From contig JQIX01000049.1 of NCBI GenBank assembly GCA_003934925.1, positions 1-35,395 of the forward strand: a stretch of 35,395 nucleotides of DNA, in the 5' to 3' direction. The position numbers were made by a program, and so were the translations under genes. This document shows, one piece after another, positions 30,570 to 35,395 of the stretch (positions are counted from its first letter, which is position 1; every line of letters begins with the position of its first letter). This stretch comes from Epsilonproteobacteria bacterium (ex Lamellibrachia satsuma) (GTDB lineage: Bacteria > Campylobacterota > Campylobacteria > Campylobacterales > Sulfurovaceae). The notes below the pieces were generated by a model. It ran no database searches, was not told the origin of the DNA, and worked only from the letters and a program-made list of their open reading frames with translations.

Positions 30570-32030
30570 TTACACAAAGCTCGGTGCATCGTTGGCAAAA
30601 AGAATAAGATCACCTGGCATTGTCTGCTCCACAAGCATCTTCTCCATTTCAGCTTTGGATGCAAGTTTGACCAGTTTGTCTGCATCAACATGCTCTTTGA
30701 AGATCGCATAGTTCAAGTCACCTGTCACTACAACCAGATCGAACACTTCATTGGCTTTTTGGGCTACCTGTACATTAAGTGCATCGTCCACCTCTACAAG
30801 ACCCGGAGTAATAACCACTTTTCTGCCCTCATAGGTGGAAGCCAGATCAAACGAAGCCATCATCCCGTCTATATTCCCGTTGAAAGAGTCATCAAGAATG
30901 ACTTTCCCCCCTGCATCGATACGCTGAAGTCGATGATCCACAGGCTTTAGTGTTGAGAGTTGTTTTTGTATCTCTTCATCTCTCAATCCCAATTCTTTTG
31001 CCACCAGTACCGCTGCTGCCAGGTTCATAGCATTGAATGCACCCAGAATACTTGCAGAGTAACGTACTCCGTTCAATGTAAAGCTTGTACTATCCAGAGT
31101 GGCTTCTACATCTTCAATGATGTATTCCGGTACCGGAAGATTCATTCGCATATCCAAATTCTCTTTCGTACCAAAGGTATGTACATTCGATTCGGGTTTC
31201 ACCATGGCACTCTCGTGTATCCAAGCCTCTTTAAGTCGGCCTGTTTGAAGTATCTCCATTTTCGTGTTGCGAATATTTTCCAGTGTTTTAAAATACTCGA
31301 TATGTGCAGGGCCGATCTTTCCCACTACCACATACTGCGGGTTCACAAAAGTCGTAATCTCTGCAATATCGCCTTCTCCCCTTGCACCCATCTCCACTAC
31401 ATAGACTTCCGTATCTTCAGGCAGGTCATCATTGACATCTTTCATCACACCGCCCAGCGTATTGACCGAACGAGGCGTGGCATAGGTTCTGTATTTGGCT
31501 TTAAGCAGATGCTCCACGTAGTTCTTGATGCTGGTTTTACCATAACTTGCAGTAATCCCGACGACAATAAGGTCTTTCATCCTTTCAAGCTTCTTTTCTG
31601 CTTTACGTTTAAATCCGTTAAAAAGCATTTTCTCAATGAACAAAGAGATGAAATACGCAAGGAAAATAGGAATAACGACAGCAAAATGTTTAAAAGCCGC
31701 TGCAATGAAAACAGCAAAAAGAAGCATCGCCGCAAAAAAGCGCTTCACTCTCCCTGTCCATACCAGCGGTTTATCCAGTCCTCTATACCACTGAAACAGC
31801 AAAACAAGATAGACTATGACAACAACAAATCCGTAACGATTGTCCGTTGCATAATTTACCAACTCATACACTGCAAAAGGTACTAAGAAGTAGGCAAAAT
31901 GCCACCATGTTTTGGTATGATGGAACATCACACGATCAAGCTTGTAACTGTACCATTGTAGATTTGTAATGCTATAGTAGCCCATAGCCAAGAGAAAAAG
32001 TGTATAAAAAAATAAATTGAGTAATAGCAT
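30570..32030 (-). CDS. murF: MurF, membrane-anchored UDP-MurNAc-tripeptide:D-Ala-D-Ala ligase
   Basis: A 486-residue Mur ligase with an unusual N-terminal membrane region, as in other Campylobacterota. Seen: about four hydrophobic helices in residues 1-135 (for example LLLNLFFYTLFLLAMGYYS and FFAAMLLFAVFIAAAFKHF), then the ATP-binding loop GITASYGKTS at 158-167 (a variant of GITGSxGKT), the Mur-ligase motif YVVEMGARGEGDI, and a C-terminal DHRLQRI with DDSFNGNIDGMMASF. It adds D-Ala-D-Ala to the UDP-MurNAc-tripeptide. The ATG overlaps the stop of the alpha/beta hydrolase gene by one base (TAATG). The 3' end lies 10 nt from the repeat element. Classical MurF is soluble and about 450 residues long; here a membrane leader replaces part of the usual N-terminal substrate domain. 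Confidence 0.9.
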   Translation of the reverse strand: MLLLNLFFYTLFLLAMGYYSITNLQWYSYKLDRVMFHHTKTWWHFAYFLVPFAVYELVNYATDNRYGFVVVIVYLVLLFQWYRGLDKPLVWTGRVKRFFAAMLLFAVFIAAAFKHFAVVIPIFLAYFISLFIEKMLFNGFKRKAEKKLERMKDLIVVGITASYGKTSIKNYVEHLLKAKYRTYATPRSVNTLGGVMKDVNDDLPEDTEVYVVEMGARGEGDIAEITTFVNPQYVVVGKIGPAHIEYFKTLENIRNTKMEILQTGRLKEAWIHESAMVKPESNVHTFGTKENLDMRMNLPVPEYIIEDVEATLDSTSFTLNGVRYSASILGAFNAMNLAAAVLVAKELGLRDEEIQKQLSTLKPVDHRLQRIDAGGKVILDDSFNGNIDGMMASFDLASTYEGRKVVITPGLVEVDDALNVQVAQKANEVFDLVVVTGDLNYAIFKEHVDADKLVKLASKAEMEKMLVEQTMPGDLILFANDAPSFV

Positions 32031-32758
32031 TAATCGATATCCTTACATTGTTCTGTGATCGTTTGTGCGATGAAGGCAGCATGTTTCAGGAAAAAGAAGT
32101 GGTCACCATCCAGGGGATAGAACTGGGAGTTCTTTATGAGTCCTGCTATCTTCTCTCCCGTATAAAGCGGTGTTGCAGTATCTTCTTTGCCCCAGAAACA
32201 CAGCGCCTTGCTTTTGCTTTTGGCAAAGGAAGCTTCAAAATCCTCATCTACTACATTTTTGAACGTTTCATACATCTCATGGCTCATATCTTTAACATCG
32301 GAACTTCTGAACAGATCACGCATTTTTTTGATACCCAGGGGCTTGAGGAGTTTGAACGTTGCGATCTTGATCTTCACTGACCAGGGCTTCTCCGTTACTA
32401 CTCCCGCCGAAGAAAGCAGTACCAAGCAAGGTGTGTTTAGCAGTGTGCAGACCTTTCCACCGAATGAATGTCCCATCGCTATAAGTGGCTTCACACCAAG
32501 TTCATCCAAGAAAAGCTGCACAATGTGGGCATAATCCTCTGTTGTCAGTATCATATCGTTGTTGCTTTTTCCAAAACCAGGCATATCAAGATAGATATGC
32601 TTGTACTCCGGTAAAAACCTGCCAAAAGCCTGTTTCATGATCTCTTTGTTACTTCCCCAGCCGTGAAGTATAAGAAGTATCTCCTTGTGCGTAGGGTTCA
32701 GCAGTTCATACGCAAGTTTAAAAATATGCTCTTTGTATTGTATCTCTTTAGATGCCAT
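32030..32758 (-). CDS. Alpha/beta-fold hydrolase
   Basis: A 242-residue alpha/beta hydrolase. Seen: oxyanion motif LILHGWGSNKE, DMPGFGKSNN, the nucleophile elbow GHSFGG with S98, the acid region FWGKEDTATPLY, and the late histidine in DGDHFFFLKH. All residues of a Ser-Asp-His triad are present. No signal peptide is visible, so it is cytosolic. The substrate cannot be inferred. It is coupled to murF by a one-base overlap and lies 14 nt after the L,D-transpeptidase gene, so a role in envelope metabolism is possible. Confidence 0.85.
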   Translation of the reverse strand: MASKEIQYKEHIFKLAYELLNPTHKEILLILHGWGSNKEIMKQAFGRFLPEYKHIYLDMPGFGKSNNDMILTTEDYAHIVQLFLDELGVKPLIAMGHSFGGKVCTLLNTPCLVLLSSAGVVTEKPWSVKIKIATFKLLKPLGIKKMRDLFRSSDVKDMSHEMYETFKNVVDEDFEASFAKSKSKALCFWGKEDTATPLYTGEKIAGLIKNSQFYPLDGDHFFFLKHAAFIAQTITEQCKDID

Positions 32759-32772
32759 CTTCCACCATTATT

Positions 32773-34014
32773 TTAAAAATTAAGTTTTTGTGATCTGTCA
32801 AATCCATAAATGTCTTTTAACACCAATAATTTACCTGATTCATTCACATATGTGGTTAGATACTCTATATGCACAGGTAACGGTTTATTCAAGCCCAAAT
32901 GAAAGGTCTTTAAACTTTTATATTTCGTTTTAACCGTCTGAATATCTTGTGCAGTATAATTGGTCGTGATATAGTCTAACATATTGATCGGCTGTTGAAG
33001 TCTGATACATCCATGGCTGAAACATCGTATTTTCCTTTTAAAAAGATTCTTTGCCTGTGTATCATGCATATACACTGAATGCATGTTTGGAAAAATGAAC
33101 TTCACACGCCCAAGTGCGTTTCTTTTGGAAGGTTTTTCTATGATCTTATAAGGAATTTCGTCTCTTCCAGCAAGATACTGTTCCCAGTCTACAGAAGTGG
33201 GATCCACTTCTTCAGAATCAATATTATATGATCTTCGTACGACCATATTTTTACGGCGTAAATAATCAGGATTTTTTAAAAGTTTCGGAATGACTTCTTT
33301 TCTTGCGATCTTATCTGGCACACCCCATTGAGGGTTGATGGTCGCATATTGCAAAGAGGAAGAGAAGATAGGAGTTTGCCACCTTGGTTTTCCTACAATA
33401 ACCGGAAACTTCAATGCTGTTTGTCCTTTTTCAACAACACGTACTTCAAACTCAGGTACATTGACACACACATAGTTCTCTCCAAACTTCGGTTGCATCA
33501 ATTTTATTCTCTCGATATTAAGACGAACTTTATGCAAAAGAGTAGGAGATACAGTATTTTCTGCTTTCAGGCGATGATAGCTGTCAATAAGTTTTTCAAA
33601 CTGTTTGCCTTCCGGTACATAGGGGGCAAGTATTTGCGTAATTGTCTCTCCTGCTTTGAGCTTCCTCATAACATCAGAAGCTTTTACAGATTGCAGATAG
33701 GTTGCATAATAAGTATTAATCTCCCGTTCTTTTTTAGCATCTTGTGATGCTTCAAAACTTTTGAGATCTATACACCCGTTTGCCAGATTCCTCGTATAGG
33801 CAATTAACAGTTTGCTCATAAGTCTGGAATCTCTGCTTTCTCTCACCTTTTCATAAAGAGCACCCTGATCACATATCGAAGCATACCTGTCTTCTTTTAG
33901 TATATCTAAAAATTCACTTTTTTGTGATGACCTCCACCCCTCGGCATCCGGCGTACTTACACATCCACCCAATACGACAGTAAACAGCACCGCTAGTACG
34001 ACTCTTATCCCCAT
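32773..34014 (-). CDS. Lipoprotein L,D-transpeptidase (YkuD domain, YcbB-like)
   Basis: A 413-residue L,D-transpeptidase. Seen: a lipoprotein signal peptide MGIRVVLAVLFTVVLGGC with the lipobox cysteine at 18, a helical middle region including the scaffold-like MRKLKAGETITQILAPYVP, YVCVNVPEFEVRVVEKGQ, VGKPRWQTPIFSS, and the catalytic YkuD motif SHGCIRLQQP with H334 and C336. It forms 3-3 crosslinks in peptidoglycan or attaches proteins to it. The frame stays open to an ATG at 34065, but the start at 34014 is preferred for its GGGAGTAAAG site and because it begins the signal peptide. It follows the flavoprotein stop by 2 nt. Confidence 0.9.
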   Translation of the reverse strand: MGIRVVLAVLFTVVLGGCVSTPDAEGWRSSQKSEFLDILKEDRYASICDQGALYEKVRESRDSRLMSKLLIAYTRNLANGCIDLKSFEASQDAKKEREINTYYATYLQSVKASDVMRKLKAGETITQILAPYVPEGKQFEKLIDSYHRLKAENTVSPTLLHKVRLNIERIKLMQPKFGENYVCVNVPEFEVRVVEKGQTALKFPVIVGKPRWQTPIFSSSLQYATINPQWGVPDKIARKEVIPKLLKNPDYLRRKNMVVRRSYNIDSEEVDPTSVDWEQYLAGRDEIPYKIIEKPSKRNALGRVKFIFPNMHSVYMHDTQAKNLFKRKIRCFSHGCIRLQQPINMLDYITTNYTAQDIQTVKTKYKSLKTFHLGLNKPLPVHIEYLTTYVNESGKLLVLKDIYGFDRSQKLNF

Positions 34015-34016
34015 CT

Positions 34017-35153
34017 TTACTCCCTTATACTTTTTGAACACACATAAGCACTTGAAAATGCCCATTGAAAATTATAGCCTCCAAGCCTTCCTGTCACATC
34101 CAATACTTCCCCTGTAAAGTAAAGTCCATTCACTTTTTTACTCATCATCGTATGCTCATCCACTTCATCCGTACAAACACCGCCTTTTGTTACTTCCGCT
34201 TTTGAATATCCAAAAGTCCCTGCAGGTGCGAATTTATAATGATTTAGTGTTTGAAGCAGCAGCAATTCATCTGCTCTTATTTTGGATCCCATTTTGTCTT
34301 CAATACCAAATTGTATCAAAAATGCCTTAGTAACGCGTTTTGGCATCGGCAAAAGTGAAGATATCAGCTTTTTACTCTCCTTTATGCTCTTCCATGAAAA
34401 TCCGGGCAGAAAATCAATCTCTATTTTTCCTTTTTCCCAATATAGTGATGCATCCAATACTGCAGGTCCGCTCAAGCCTTTATGAGCAAATAGAAGTGAA
34501 CCTCTGCATAATTCATCTCCTGCTTTTATTTCCACTTCCGTAGAAATACCACTGAGTTCCTTGAAAAAGAACTGTTCTTTTTGAACAGTGAATCCAACCA
34601 AAGCAGGTGCCGTCTTAACGATACTATGTCCAAAATGTTCTGCGATCTCATACCCTATCGCAGATGCACCAAGCTTGGGAAAACTCAAACCTCCTGATGC
34701 AACAACCACGGAATTTGCCGTCACGGTTCGTTTATCTGTTCTGACATAAAAGGTATCATCTTTTTTTGAAACACCCAATACTTTTTCATTAGTGAATATT
34801 TTCTGTTTCCTACTTTGTTTCAAAAAAATATCCAAAAGTTCCTTGGCCGAATTTTTACAGAAATATTGTGTTTCTTTTCGAAGAGCAGGCATAAGATTTT
34901 GTCTCTCAAGCCACTTTATAAGTGCTTTTTCATTGAAAGATCCCAATACATATTGCACAAATGTTCTATCCCCGAGATAATACTCTGCTCCCATCCGTTC
35001 ATTGGTAATATTGCATTTTCCTCCGCCAGAAACCATGATCTTAGCTCCCAGTCCGGCATTGCTTTCTATGATGGTAACGGTATTTTTGGGAAGCAAAGAA
35101 GCCAGCATCAAGGCACTTGCCCCTCCTCCTATAATAACGATGTTTTTATTCAT
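34017..35153 (-). CDS. HI0933-family NAD(P)/FAD-dependent flavoprotein
   Basis: A 378-residue flavoprotein of the HI0933/YhiN (BaiN-like) family. Seen: FAD-binding IVIIGGGASALMLASLL, the family motif IMVSGGGKCNITNE, VVASGGLSFPKLGASAIGYE, and the C-terminal TGEVLDVTGRLGGYNFQWAFSSA. The substrate of most family members is unknown. The N-terminal ATG at 35153 has no good ribosome site; a TATAAT about 9 nt upstream of it would give a leaderless message, while another TATAAT at 35201-35206 would give a short leader. It appears to be the first gene of the four-gene cell-wall run. Confidence 0.88.
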   Translation of the reverse strand: MNKNIVIIGGGASALMLASLLPKNTVTIIESNAGLGAKIMVSGGGKCNITNERMGAEYYLGDRTFVQYVLGSFNEKALIKWLERQNLMPALRKETQYFCKNSAKELLDIFLKQSRKQKIFTNEKVLGVSKKDDTFYVRTDKRTVTANSVVVASGGLSFPKLGASAIGYEIAEHFGHSIVKTAPALVGFTVQKEQFFFKELSGISTEVEIKAGDELCRGSLLFAHKGLSGPAVLDASLYWEKGKIEIDFLPGFSWKSIKESKKLISSLLPMPKRVTKAFLIQFGIEDKMGSKIRADELLLLQTLNHYKFAPAGTFGYSKAEVTKGGVCTDEVDEHTMMSKKVNGLYFTGEVLDVTGRLGGYNFQWAFSSAYVCSKSIRE

Positions 35154-35200
35154 AGCAGTATTATATCTTACTTACTCCACGAAAAGTACACATGCTATCA

Positions 35201-35206
35201 ATTATA
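35201..35206 (-). promoter_or_regulatory. Candidate -10 box of the flavoprotein/Ldt/hydrolase/murF unit
   Basis: TATAAT on the minus strand about 48 nt before the ATG at 35153. A second TATAAT lies only about 9 nt before the ATG. The remaining bases to the window end (about 190 nt) hold no gene I can support. Confidence 0.4.
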
Positions 35207-35395
35207 CTGCTGATAAAAAGGTTTATATAGTCAACCCTGAAAAACCCACTTTCAACTAAATTGACTATTCTATACCATCTATTCTACCACAATCTTAAAA
35301 GTATCAGATAAAGGTCAGCATATTTTCCTCTCTGATCTCTCTCAATTTGTGTCAATAAATATATAACAAGTGCTATTCTAAGCATAAAAAAGAGA

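Noticed and set aside
30960-31886. A 308-codon plus-strand open frame
   Set aside because: Antisense shadow of murF; its translation is Cys/His/Phe-rich with no domain.
34015-34065. An upstream start for the L,D-transpeptidase at 34065
   Set aside because: It would put 17 residues before a complete lipoprotein signal peptide and overlap the preceding gene; 34014 has a good ribosome site.
1-35395. CRISPR array, insertion sequence with transposase, rRNA or replication origin
   Set aside because: No regularly spaced direct repeats, transposase genes, rRNA sequences or DnaA-box clusters were seen.

Overview
The window is about 35 kb of compact, AT-rich bacterial chromosome in which essentially every real gene lies on the minus strand. 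The composition, the membrane-anchored MurF, the small operons and the energy genes suggest a Campylobacterota (epsilonproteobacterial) chemolithotroph of the Sulfurovum/Sulfurimonas type. That assignment is inference from protein character; no marker gene was compared.

Region 1 (about 1-17,150) is one very tightly packed glucan-storage operon. In transcription order it reads glgP, pgm, pgi, a standalone CBM48 glycogen-binding protein, a fused nucleotidyltransferase/phosphomannomutase-like protein, two GH57 enzymes, a GalT-like nucleotidyltransferase, a glycogen synthase, a ROK sugar kinase, a second glycogen synthase, and glgB, which runs off the left edge. Most junctions overlap (ATGA, TAATG or 8-nt overlaps), so translation is probably coupled throughout. 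A good -10 box lies just upstream of glgP. Together the genes cover G6P/G1P interconversion, NDP-sugar formation, chain extension, branching, rearrangement, phosphorolysis and re-phosphorylation of free glucose. No glgC is in view. Two genes are broken as written: the second GH57 gene by one extra A in an A6 run, and the fused nucleotidyltransferase by an apparent deletion of about 41 nt between short direct repeats.

Region 2 (about 17,250-27,460) is a set of envelope, ion and pH-homeostasis genes: an MscS-type channel, a small two-helix membrane protein, HdeD, YfdX, a Tat-exported SQR-like flavoprotein lacking the usual redox cysteines, a plasma-membrane-type H+-ATPase, GpmA and a CPA1 Na+/H+ antiporter.

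Region 3 (about 27,500-30,570) holds a beta-CASP metallo-beta-lactamase protein, a roughly 400-nt gap with a 17-bp perfect inverted repeat, tRNA-Pro(GGG), a secreted lysozyme-like protein, a truncated plus-strand remnant with a shared palindromic -10 box, and a small MITE/REP-like element.

Region 4 (about 30,570-35,150) is a cell-wall run: an HI0933-family flavoprotein, a lipoprotein L,D-transpeptidase, an alpha/beta hydrolase and MurF, again with minimal spacing. The last 240 bases are non-coding as far as can be seen.
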